The notes under the pieces were generated by a model. That model saw nothing but the letters and a program-made list of their open reading frames with translations, was not told the DNA's origin and ran no database searches. This document shows positions 53,566 through 61,857 of a DNA stretch of 61,955 nt, piece by piece. Every line of letters begins with the position of its first letter. Position 1 is the stretch's first letter. Both the position numbers and the translations under genes were made by a program. This DNA is from an uncultured Prevotellaceae bacterium (GTDB lineage Bacteria > Bacteroidota > Bacteroidia > Bacteroidales > Bacteroidaceae). Where the stretch lies: positions 1-61,955 of the forward strand of contig ONDA01000012.1 in assembly GCA_900316475.1 (NCBI GenBank), given 5' to 3'.

Positions 53566-56442
53566 TCAATACTTTCTGTTGCTGTTATAGCACAACGGCG
53601 TGTCGATACCATGGACGGTCACGAAGGCCGAGGTCTCGATAATTTTGTATTCACCGTATGAAGAGTTGTTCTTGCTCGATGTCGTAATATCGCGGGCAAT
53701 GAGGTTGGCATTGGCCGAAGAGGCATTGATGGTCACCTGAGTATTCGAGGCGTCCTTCACCGTGAGTTTGTTGTTACCACCAGAGACAGTCAGCGTCTGG
53801 GCAATACCAATAGAGTTCGAACAGAATGTTGAATAAGAAGGCTCCGGGGTCGTCAGCCCGGTTGCAGGATCATAGTTCTTGAAGTAGCGGTCGGCAAAGA
53901 GTGAGCTGTTCTGCGTGTGATAGCGTACGAAACGCGTCATCTTGTCTAACATCTCCTTGACGTAGGCAGCAGCGTCTCTCTTACTGCTGAAGCCATACTG
54001 GTCGGCAACGCTCTCCCAGTTCTCGACGATGGCGAGCACCGTCTTCCAGTTGGGCAGGCCCATCGTCTGCTGGGCTTTTACCATAGCCTCGTATGTGGGT
54101 GCATATATCGTATAGTTATAAGAACTGAGCATACCCCAGTTATTGTTATCGTCGATAATACGGTAGGCTTTCATCTTGGTCTTCTTCTGAGCCTCAGTCT
54201 CGCCACCGGTAAGGATGCCTGCGAAGGTGTATATATCCTCATTATTGAACTGGTAGCAGAAGTTCAGGAAGTGGTCGTATTCAGGTGCATTGACGTCGTA
54301 GTCGGCACTCTCGTCATAAAACTCCGGGCGCGACAAGACTTGCTCCACGCTCTTGATGGTGGGCTGCAACGGATAGTCGAGGCGGTAGACGGTACCGTTC
54401 TCAATCTTAGCGTCGGGGCTGTTGGCGTCGAAAGTCTGGGTGATGGTCGACCACTGCGAGGGGTCGTCCACCTGCAGGCCGCCAGCCACCTTGTCGCCGT
54501 CGACGACAATGACGCCGCCGTGCTTCGTCTTGTAATAGCGGTTGCCGTAGAGGCCGTACTGAGGGCTGCCCTTACCCGTCTCCGTAGAGTCGGCCAGCAC
54601 AACGGTGCAGTAGTCGAGGAAGTCCTTGATCTGGCTGTTGAACATGCCAGTCTCGATATTGATGTCCTTAGCACCGGCAGCCTCGACATAGGAGCTGAGC
54701 TGGTTGTAAGGACCTGACTGATAGATGTATTTCTTCACCAGCACGTGGAACGAACCGTCGGCCGTCGGGTCGAAACGGAAGCGCAGGCCCTTCAGACCGT
54801 CGTCGTCCTTCACTGATGTGGGGTCGATGATAATGAACTGTGTCTCGTTGTCCGTCGGAACGAAGAGTCCGTAGCGGGCCTTCATCGAGAGCAGGTAGTA
54901 GTACATGTCGGCTTCGAGCTTCGAGGGTGTACCGGCAGTGGTCTGGTGGTCGTTGAGCATCTCGCCCATCGTGCGCATGTCCTTATATACAGAGGCCGGA
55001 CCGAGGACAGAGTTATACAGCTTCGGACCAAAGAGCTTGTTCATCTTATAGATAACGCCATTGTTGGCAATGGTGACGTCGTAATTGCCGTCGCTCTTGC
55101 GCTTGATGTCGTCACGAGTGACATCGAGGAACTCAAAGGCATCGTTCTGCACTGTAGAGAACGTGCTGGGCACCGTCTTGGTCAGATAGGGCTTCATCAC
55201 GTTGTTCAGGATGCTGGCGAAGATGGACGGGTCGTTATTGTAGACGGCATCAAGATGGGCATTGAGGTTGGCTGCGGTGATGTCGAGCGTCGGGTCGCCA
55301 AGGTTCTTCAGAATATAGGACGACTCGTTGAGGAAGTAATTCTCCACAGCCTCGTCGTCGGGAGCTAAAAACGCAGCAATCTCAGCCTCGTCATCGCTGG
55401 AGCCGCCCTTCAGCGTCGGGTTATAGTAGTTCCAGCCCGGATCGAAGTCGAGCAACTGGTTGTCGGCCACCGTGACGCCACGCAAAGGCTGCGACAGCTT
55501 GACGCGCTGCGAGTTCTTACTCAGATAGCGGATGGCGAACACGGTGTCCTGACCGATGGTGCTCGAGGTCTCACGATACTGCTCCGTCAGCGTCAGGTCG
55601 GCTTCGGGGAAGCTGTAGTAGTCCAGGATACGCGAGAGATAGTGGGTGTCGCTGCCCGAACGCAGAATCTCGGCCATATTGCCAGGATTGACGAGCACCT
55701 CGTCGAGCTGGTGTATATAGCCGTTCTGGCACACGACGTCGCTCTTCACCACCTTGCGGTCGAAGACGTATGCATCGCCATCGACGTAGTCATGGCCGGT
55801 AAGTATCTTGAAGTCGCTGTCGGCACCAGTCACGGTCATATTGTTTTTCAGCATATACTCACCGGTGAAGTGTACCATCGGGGCTACAGTATTGTCGAAC
55901 ACAGCGAACATGGAACGGCCTGCATTCTGGAAACGCGAGTAATACTTGTTGTTGGCTGGCATAGCCTCGGGGGCGAACGGGGTCACAGCGTATGTGAGAC
56001 GCATGTTCGTGGCGTGCTTCACCAACTGGCCCTGAAGCATAGAGCCCTGGGCATTCTGCTTGTTCGACAGTGTTCCGATGAGGATGGCATTGTCGAGCAT
56101 CGTAGAGAACAGCAGTTCAGCCTTTTGTGAACGGGTCAGCTGCTCGTAGCTGCTGGCACCAAACTTGTTGTTTCCGCCTGCAAAGAATCTTGCAAAGGCT
56201 TCATCATTGGCTGGGAAGATCGTCTTACTACCAGTTTTGCTCAACACCTCCGAGTACCCCAAGTCGTCGATGAGCTTGCAGTAAGTCGTAAACGACCCCT
56301 GAAGCTGTGAAGGTTGCTGAAGCTCTTTGTAGATACTCTCGCCAAGCCAAGATGGCAATTCTCCTTCCGGCACCACGTAGTCCTTCGTACAGGACCCCAG
56401 GCCTAAGCACAGAAGGGAAGCATACAAAAAGAGTTTTTTCAT
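53566..56442 (-). CDS. FAS1 (fasciclin) repeat lipoprotein, 1st of three
   Basis: A 958-residue lipoprotein (lipobox GLGSC) and first gene of the eight-gene operon. FAS1-like units are visible at about 40-250 (TIFPANDEAFARFF; GYIHQLDEVLV), 260-500 (FLAPDDEAVENYFL; NNGVIYKMNKLFG), 505-740 (FVPTDNETQFIIIDP; NGTVYRLDYPLQP) and 745-935 (IYAPTYEAMVKAQ), though the last lacks a clear closing motif. Three to four FAS1 repeats in a surface lipoprotein suggest an elongated adhesion or glycan-binding protein. Being first behind the promoter, it should be the most strongly expressed product. Placement ahead of SusC is unusual, since surface glycan-binding proteins normally follow SusD. Confidence 0.85.
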   Translation of the reverse strand: MKKLFLYASLLCLGLGSCTKDYVVPEGELPSWLGESIYKELQQPSQLQGSFTTYCKLIDDLGYSEVLSKTGSKTIFPANDEAFARFFAGGNNKFGASSYEQLTRSQKAELLFSTMLDNAILIGTLSNKQNAQGSMLQGQLVKHATNMRLTYAVTPFAPEAMPANNKYYSRFQNAGRSMFAVFDNTVAPMVHFTGEYMLKNNMTVTGADSDFKILTGHDYVDGDAYVFDRKVVKSDVVCQNGYIHQLDEVLVNPGNMAEILRSGSDTHYLSRILDYYSFPEADLTLTEQYRETSSTIGQDTVFAIRYLSKNSQRVKLSQPLRGVTVADNQLLDFDPGWNYYNPTLKGGSSDDEAEIAAFLAPDDEAVENYFLNESSYILKNLGDPTLDITAANLNAHLDAVYNNDPSIFASILNNVMKPYLTKTVPSTFSTVQNDAFEFLDVTRDDIKRKSDGNYDVTIANNGVIYKMNKLFGPKLYNSVLGPASVYKDMRTMGEMLNDHQTTAGTPSKLEADMYYYLLSMKARYGLFVPTDNETQFIIIDPTSVKDDDGLKGLRFRFDPTADGSFHVLVKKYIYQSGPYNQLSSYVEAAGAKDINIETGMFNSQIKDFLDYCTVVLADSTETGKGSPQYGLYGNRYYKTKHGGVIVVDGDKVAGGLQVDDPSQWSTITQTFDANSPDAKIENGTVYRLDYPLQPTIKSVEQVLSRPEFYDESADYDVNAPEYDHFLNFCYQFNNEDIYTFAGILTGGETEAQKKTKMKAYRIIDDNNNWGMLSSYNYTIYAPTYEAMVKAQQTMGLPNWKTVLAIVENWESVADQYGFSSKRDAAAYVKEMLDKMTRFVRYHTQNSSLFADRYFKNYDPATGLTTPEPSYSTFCSNSIGIAQTLTVSGGNNKLTVKDASNTQVTINASSANANLIARDITTSSKNNSSYGEYKIIETSAFVTVHGIDTPLCYNSNRKY

Positions 56443-56526
56443 AAAAGTTGTTTTAAATGTATATTAGTTCTTAATCTTAGCAGTTAGCATAGGGGTATAA
56501 AGCCCCAACTATTAGGTTTTTGGGCA

Positions 56527-56557
56527 CAAAGATAATATAATTTTTATGAATAACAAA
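56527..56557 (-). promoter_or_regulatory. consensus promoter of the FAS1-SusC-SusD operon
   Basis: On the minus strand TTTG at 56557-56554 is followed after 19 bp by TATCTTTG at 56534-56527, a full match to the Bacteroidales consensus. Transcription would begin near 56520, leaving a leader of about 78 nt that includes a small GGGG...CCCC hairpin (about 56492-56506). No other promoter is seen before GH115 copy 3, so all eight genes probably depend on it. Confidence 0.85.
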
Positions 56558-56684
56558 TAATTTTTAGGCATAAAATAATAAAAAAAGCAAAATCGGGTGT
56601 CGAATATCAAAAAACACTGGCAGAAGTGTATAACCGCCGTACACGAAGAGCCTCTCTGACACCCTCTTTTCCTGACGCTACCAG

Positions 56685-57088
56685 TCGTAAAAAACGCAAT
56701 TATCCGCTTATCCGCAAACTACACTGAGTATCAATAGGTTAGAGCAAAATTATCCGCCATTTATCCGCCAATTATCCGTCATTATCCGTCATCAACCCGG
56801 ATTTATCGACGTTGGAAGCACTTGCCGGGTATGAGCACTATGACTGGCAGCAGTATCTGGCCAACAAAATTGGAATGAAAGGTGGACTTTACCGTAAGCA
56901 AAACAACAGTCCGACGGGCGCGGACAAAAGTCCGCAAGCGCCGGACTATGATTAAATGGCCGTTACGCTTCGGCGGCGAAGAAGACAACAATGGCGGATA
57001 ATTGGCGGATAAATGGCGGATAATTTCGCTCTAAAGCTCTGATACTCAACGGAGTTTGCGGATAAGCGGATAATTATGTTTTTTAAGA
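56685..57088. mobile_element. MITE-like element with 81-bp inverted arms
   Basis: The left arm 56698-56778 and the right arm 57075-56995 are inverted copies of 81 bp each with 9 mismatches (about 89% identity) and a perfect outer 23 bp. Similarity continues weakly to about 56685 and 57088 (TAAAAAAC). Both arms contain repeated TTATCCGC units of 8-13-bp spacing. The 216-bp centre holds the 3' end of an unknown coding region. The element lies between the operon promoter and the terminator of the next gene. No transposase is present. Clear target-site duplications were not seen. Confidence 0.75.
56743..56955 (+). pseudogene. 71-codon gene fragment inside the inverted-arm element
   Basis: The plus strand is open from 56743 to the TAA at 56953-56955 and reads PDLSTLEALAGYEHYDW, QQYLANKIGMKGGLYRK, then a polar tail ending PQAPDYD. 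It has convincing protein character but no start codon, and its 5' part is the repeat arm itself. It looks like the C-terminal end of a gene carried by the parent element. I do not recognise the family. Confidence 0.5.
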
Positions 57089-57122
57089 CGGGGTGGAACG
57101 CGAAAAGTGAAGCATCTTTTAA

Positions 57123-57158
57123 GCAAAAATCCCCTGCAGGACGCTTCCTGCAGGGGAT
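57123..57158 (-). terminator. intrinsic terminator of the 937-aa secreted protein gene
   Basis: ATCCCCTGCAGG (57129-57140) pairs perfectly with CCTGCAGGGGAT (57147-57158) around a 6-base loop. On the minus strand the stem is followed by TTTTTGCTT. It lies about 24 bp after the stop at 57182. Confidence 0.9.
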
Positions 57159-57181
57159 TATATAGAAGAAAATAATTTACA

Positions 57182-59995
57182 TTACTTAATGATAACCTTC
57201 TTGCCATCGATGATGTAGAGACCGGGCTTCGAAGCCTTGCTCACCTGCACACCGTTGAGGTTGTAGATAGCACCAGTCTTAGCGTTGACAGTGTTCACCT
57301 CACGGATACCGTCCACGAACGGATCGGTCTCACCTGCGACGATACGCTCAATCTTCAGGTTGTCGAACCAGCAACGGCGGGATGCAAACTTGTTGTCATA
57401 GTTACAATCCAGCACGAATTTAGCAGGAATTCCAGCCAATGCGACCTCGTTAGAAGTAGACGAACCATTAGGACTGGTGACGACACAGTACATTGAGCCA
57501 CGTCCATAGTCCAAGATAACCTCGAAGCTGGTCTTCTCAAGAGGATTGGCTGTCTTGTCTTCGACATCAGCAGGAGAAGCATCGTTGTAAGAACCTCCGG
57601 ACTTAGCCCAAATCTTGCTCACGTCAAGTCCAACGAAAGGATTATAGGTATCACTTGCGGCATAGTAGTTACGGACAAAACCACTGACGTTATTGTCCTC
57701 AGCATCCTTCAGATAGAAACCAACTGAACGGCCACTCAGACCCTGGATGTAGAAGTCGCATGAAACCTTCAAGATGTTAGTTCCCATAGAACCATTCTCT
57801 GTCGGATCAAAGAGGACGGTACCCTGGCCGTTACCGACATGGAGATAACCAGCCCACTTCTGCTCACCATTAGACCAGAAGCCCTTCTCGTACGGAGAAT
57901 TCTCGCCCTCCGGTGCAGTCATGCTGAAGTGAGAGAACTCCATTGAACCGGCAGCACCCGCAATGCTATAGTTACCTGTCTCATCATTGAGTACTGCAGC
58001 ATTCTCGAAGTCAATATCTACAATCGTTGTGAGAGCAGAAGCAGGTACCGTGGTCTTGAAGGTTTCAACAGCTTCTGCCAGTTCGGCGTTAGCGGCCTTA
58101 ATGGCGGCAGCGTTCTCCTCGCTGTAGTCAGTAGCCTTCATCTGAGTCTGAACACCCTTTGCCTTGTCAATGGCTGCCTGAAGAGCGTCCTTGCCTGTTG
58201 CCTGGTTGTAAATACGGAGAGAGAGAGTACTCTCAGCAACATCAATAGCTTTCTGGACAGAATTCAGCGTGTCGTTAACAGCCAAGAACTTCTTATTAGC
58301 TGCAAGGATATCGCGCACAGCCTCGTTATAAACTTCAAACACCATCAGGCCTTCCTCAGCGGTCTTGGTGCTGTTTGCCTTGTTGTAAGCATCCGCATCG
58401 AAGGTGGCAATGATATCGGCCTGAGTCTTTTGCTCATAAGCGGCAATCTTGGTCTCGACACTGTCTACACAAGCCTGCAACTCAGCCTTACCCCAAAGAT
58501 ACTCTGCATTAGCAATATTATCCTTAGCTGTTGTCAGGTTATTACGGCCGGTAGTAATCTGTTCGCGAACGTCGGCCTCATAGCCCAACTGCTTCTGATT
58601 GTAGATATTCTCGTTCTTACCCCAGATAGAGGCATCTTTGAGGTATGTAACAGAACCAAACTTAATTGCCTTGTAAGCTTCTTTGCAATAAGCCTTGAAA
58701 CCAAGTTCGTAAGTACCTGACTCTGTAATCTGTGCGATACAATAGAACGGAGTAAACTTCACAGGATCCAAATCCTGTTTAACAACAACAACCGTATCTG
58801 CTGCTACGCCATCAACCATCTTGACGACAAAAGCCTCACCATAAGCAGGCTTCATACCATCATCATTCGTCCATGTCTTTGAGACGTCAGCCTCACGAAG
58901 AGCCGCATTAGCTTCGATAGCAAAGACATAGGAACCTGCTTCAAGTTCTTTCTGAATAGTAGCACCCATTGCATTGTTAGGATTACCATTAGCCCATGTA
59001 TTACCAGACTGGTAATGGCCTAAGTCAGGATATGCACCGCTGCTCCAAAAACCACGATCCACGCACGTCCAATCTCCCAGTTTGGATTGCTTCTGCAAAT
59101 TTTTTTCGGCAGTTCTGATACCGAGATAGTTGTCGCTATTACCTGCCAGATAATCATCCATATTAGCCTTCAAGAACTCATCAAGGACCTCCTTGGCTGT
59201 CGTCAGCTGTTCATCAAGGTCAGCCTGACCGCTTTCGTCTCCGATAGCCTGGAGATTCTCTATCGTCTCAGTCATGGCAAATTCAGCAAGTATGGCATCA
59301 GACCATGCATAGCAGTTCTTGTAGGCATTCAGTTTCTCCAACATAGCATCACGCTGGCGAAGGTCAGCAAACTGCAGAGCAGGGGCAATCTGAAGGTCGG
59401 CAATTTCAGTAGTAGTGGGCATACCTGTAAATGAAATGAAATAAGTACGGGCTGTGCCATCACCTACAATAGCATAATTGTAAGTTGTCCACTCCTCAGT
59501 CATTTCTTCAGCTGTGTTGACAACGATTTCACCCTCAGTTGCGCCATAGGTGTTAGCACTATTGCCTTGAACTCTAACAACTTTAGCAACCGACACCTCT
59601 TTAGAAGGATTGTTTCCATCCCAGACTGTCAGTCTGGTACGAACAGAAGTCTGCGGGGCTCCCTTCATCTTAAAGCTCACCACATAAGCGGCACCAGCAT
59701 CAGATGGTTCAAACTTGAAATACATACCTTCACCGACGGTTGCATCAAGACTCTGAACAGAGTTCAGGCCTTCAGCATAACCATTACCGTTGATGTTGAA
59801 AAGGTCGGCAAGCGTCTTTTCAGCAGCAGAGACAGCCGTCCAACCAGTGAAATCACTGAAATTGCTGCTTGCCACATTAGCTCCCGTAATCTGGAAGCGT
59901 CCCTGCGGCGTGTACACAAACTCGCCCTGCTCAAGTGCGTAGCCGGAAAAGGCTGAACACAGAGCGGCGAAGCCAAGTAGTAAACGTTTTTTCAT
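57182..59995 (-). CDS. large modular secreted protein of unknown function with sorting-like tail
   Basis: A 937-residue protein with a signal peptide (about 1-20, ending SGYA). The visible layout is an N-terminal beta-sandwich like a carbohydrate-binding module (about 25-205), a helical stretch (210-300) and a second sandwich (about 300-470: DRGFWSSGAYPDLGHYQSG). A long helical region with FIVAR-like repeats (480-665: AAIDKAKGVQTQMKATDYS) leads to a lectin- or laminin-G-like domain (670-880). The tail is YNLNGVQV...GLYIIDGKKV. No catalytic motif was recognised. The domain style suggests binding of polysaccharide or host glycans at the surface. It has its own promoter and terminator. Whether it belongs functionally to the adjacent xylan locus is unknown. 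Confidence 0.8.
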   Translation of the reverse strand: MKKRLLLGFAALCSAFSGYALEQGEFVYTPQGRFQITGANVASSNFSDFTGWTAVSAAEKTLADLFNINGNGYAEGLNSVQSLDATVGEGMYFKFEPSDAGAAYVVSFKMKGAPQTSVRTRLTVWDGNNPSKEVSVAKVVRVQGNSANTYGATEGEIVVNTAEEMTEEWTTYNYAIVGDGTARTYFISFTGMPTTTEIADLQIAPALQFADLRQRDAMLEKLNAYKNCYAWSDAILAEFAMTETIENLQAIGDESGQADLDEQLTTAKEVLDEFLKANMDDYLAGNSDNYLGIRTAEKNLQKQSKLGDWTCVDRGFWSSGAYPDLGHYQSGNTWANGNPNNAMGATIQKELEAGSYVFAIEANAALREADVSKTWTNDDGMKPAYGEAFVVKMVDGVAADTVVVVKQDLDPVKFTPFYCIAQITESGTYELGFKAYCKEAYKAIKFGSVTYLKDASIWGKNENIYNQKQLGYEADVREQITTGRNNLTTAKDNIANAEYLWGKAELQACVDSVETKIAAYEQKTQADIIATFDADAYNKANSTKTAEEGLMVFEVYNEAVRDILAANKKFLAVNDTLNSVQKAIDVAESTLSLRIYNQATGKDALQAAIDKAKGVQTQMKATDYSEENAAAIKAANAELAEAVETFKTTVPASALTTIVDIDFENAAVLNDETGNYSIAGAAGSMEFSHFSMTAPEGENSPYEKGFWSNGEQKWAGYLHVGNGQGTVLFDPTENGSMGTNILKVSCDFYIQGLSGRSVGFYLKDAEDNNVSGFVRNYYAASDTYNPFVGLDVSKIWAKSGGSYNDASPADVEDKTANPLEKTSFEVILDYGRGSMYCVVTSPNGSSTSNEVALAGIPAKFVLDCNYDNKFASRRCWFDNLKIERIVAGETDPFVDGIREVNTVNAKTGAIYNLNGVQVSKASKPGLYIIDGKKVIIK

Positions 59996-60065
59996 ACTTT
60001 TGTAATTTTAGTTATTAATAGTTATAATAATTATGGTTTTTACGCATAATACGGGTTATCGGCTG

Positions 60066-60097
60066 CAAAGATAAGCATTTTATTGATTTAACGCAAG
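60066..60097 (-). promoter_or_regulatory. promoter of the 937-aa secreted protein gene
   Basis: On the minus strand TATCTTTG lies at 60073-60066, with CTTG (one change from TTTG) at 60097-60094, spaced 20 bp. Transcription would start near 60059, giving a leader of about 64 nt. Confidence 0.7.
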
Positions 60098-60170
60098 AAA
60101 AAGAGGGCAAGAAATTTGAAAATCATCTGTAATTTTTGATTTTTCAATCTGCAGAAGAAGAGTCAGGGCG

Positions 60171-61760
60171 TCAACCGCCGCAATCCGAGCAATTTGAGGG
60201 ATTTATAATATGGCACTGATGCTGCTTGGTTTCACGGTCATAGTTGATGCCTACCAACAGCAAACTGTCAGCATACTGAGCCACCTTGGCCGGGTACTCC
60301 TTGCGCAGAATCTGGGAGATAGCCGTGTCGGCATCCTTATTATACTTCAGCTCGATGACGATGGCGGGCGAGTCGACATTCTTACGGGGAATCAGCACCA
60401 GATCGGCAAAGCCCTTGCCCGTGGCCAGCTCACGGTGAATGACATAATCGTTGTTGGCATAATAATAGGCTATGCTCAGCACGCAGGCCAACGAGTTTTC
60501 GTCGTTATAACTCAGAATACTGGTGTGCTCGTCGTGGGCCACGTCAATGCCGCGGGCTACGGCAGCCTCGTCACCGGCCAACGTGGCTTTCATGAGCTGC
60601 TTGGACTTCTCAATAGCCTCTGACACGTGCTTCCAGCTGCTGCTTTTGATAGCATTGACCATCTCGCCGGCGACCTCCTTATTAGGAATATAACACTCGC
60701 TCTCACGCCAGTCGTATGACAAATAGCCAAGATGAATGAGCACCGTCAGCACGTCGTCCTTGGAACGGATGACAGACATGTCGTTCTGGAAGCCCGTCGG
60801 GTCAACAGGACAACGCTCACCGGCCAGCATACTGATAACATCGTCCTTCAAGCCCTCATAATTCATCTGGATATAACGGGCAACGGCATCGTAGGCACCG
60901 GTGCCGGCCCAGAAACTGCGGCAGCGACCAGAGTCAATAGCTTGCATAACAGAATTAGGGTTGAAGATAGACATTTCGTCACCGATTTGATAGCCGTCGT
61001 ACCATTTCTTCAAATCACAAAAATCAACCTGGTGTTTCTCGGACAACGTCTTGACCTCATCCATAGTAAAGCCAAAATAAGGAGCCATATCTACAGGTTC
61101 TACCATTGAATACTCCTGGAAGTTATTTAGAGCCGACTCCGTCTTGTACTTCTTAATGGGCAGGATGCCCGTCATATAAACACCGGCAAACACGCGGAAG
61201 GCATCGACGCTCTTGAACATACGGCGAAGCCACCCCATGTAACGGTCCATAGCCTCGGTGCCAGAGGGAAACTCACGGCAGATGGCATCCCACTCGTCGA
61301 TGATAAAGACAAACTGCGAATGGGTAGCCTCATTCACGCGCAGAAGATAGCGCATCAGCGTATCGCCCGGCTCCATAGGGACATCGGCAAACGCCTTGCT
61401 CACGTCGGCCAGCAACTCGGCATCAATCCTGTCGACGATAGCGGCATCTTTGTCCTGCATGAAATTGGTCAGGTCGAGATAAATGACAGAATATTTGTTC
61501 AAGTACTTCTCGAACGAAGGGTCTTTGGCAATCTCCAAGTCGGCAAACAACGACCGGGAATCACACGACTGGTCGTAATAGGCATTCAGCATCTTGGCTG
61601 CCATAGACTTTCCGAAACGGCGACAGCGCGTCACGCAACTGAAACGGCGCTCCGTAAAGAGTGTGCCGTTGACGATGGAGATAAGTCCAGACTTATCGAC
61701 ATACTCTCCATTTCTTGCACTCTGGAAACCAGTATTGCCTATGTTGATATAATTGCCCAT
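60171..61760 (-). CDS. AAA-ATPase_like / PD-(D/E)XK nuclease-fold protein
   Basis: A 529-residue protein of a family present in many copies in Bacteroidales genomes. The N-terminal AAA-ATPase_like domain (about 5-270) has YVDKSGLISIV, a degenerate P-loop CRRFGKSM and Walker-B-like FVFIIDEWD. The C-terminal region carries a PD-(D/E)XK-like nuclease fold with GKGFADLVLIP and VIELKYNKDAD. The function is unproven; toxin, defence or selfish roles have been considered. The frame opens at 61796, but that ATG lies upstream of the -7 box (61784-61791), so the ATG at 61760 (MGNYINIG) is the supported start. No partner gene is seen in the window. Confidence 0.9.
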   Translation of the reverse strand: MGNYINIGNTGFQSARNGEYVDKSGLISIVNGTLFTERRFSCVTRCRRFGKSMAAKMLNAYYDQSCDSRSLFADLEIAKDPSFEKYLNKYSVIYLDLTNFMQDKDAAIVDRIDAELLADVSKAFADVPMEPGDTLMRYLLRVNEATHSQFVFIIDEWDAICREFPSGTEAMDRYMGWLRRMFKSVDAFRVFAGVYMTGILPIKKYKTESALNNFQEYSMVEPVDMAPYFGFTMDEVKTLSEKHQVDFCDLKKWYDGYQIGDEMSIFNPNSVMQAIDSGRCRSFWAGTGAYDAVARYIQMNYEGLKDDVISMLAGERCPVDPTGFQNDMSVIRSKDDVLTVLIHLGYLSYDWRESECYIPNKEVAGEMVNAIKSSSWKHVSEAIEKSKQLMKATLAGDEAAVARGIDVAHDEHTSILSYNDENSLACVLSIAYYYANNDYVIHRELATGKGFADLVLIPRKNVDSPAIVIELKYNKDADTAISQILRKEYPAKVAQYADSLLLVGINYDRETKQHQCHIINPSNCSDCGG

Positions 61761-61783
61761 ACGTAGTGTCGAGTAAGTTGCTG

Positions 61784-61815
61784 CAAAGATAGACATTTAA
61801 ATTGTAACAACCAAA
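61784..61815 (-). promoter_or_regulatory. consensus promoter of the AAA-ATPase gene
   Basis: On the minus strand TTTG at 61815-61812 is followed after 20 bp by TATCTTTG at 61791-61784. Transcription would begin near 61777, about 17 nt before the ATG at 61760, and excludes the upstream in-frame ATG at 61796. Confidence 0.85.
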
Positions 61816-61819
61816 TTTT

Positions 61820-61857
61820 TTGCAAAAAAAGAAAGAGGCTTGTCGGCCTCTTTCTTT
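61820..61857 (-). terminator. intrinsic terminator of a minus-strand gene beyond the window
   Basis: AAAGAAAGAGGC (61828-61839) pairs perfectly with GCCTCTTTCTTT (61846-61857). On the minus strand the stem is followed by a T-run, so it should end a minus-strand transcript entering from the right. No gene end was identified in 61858-61955, which otherwise shows nothing. Confidence 0.8.
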
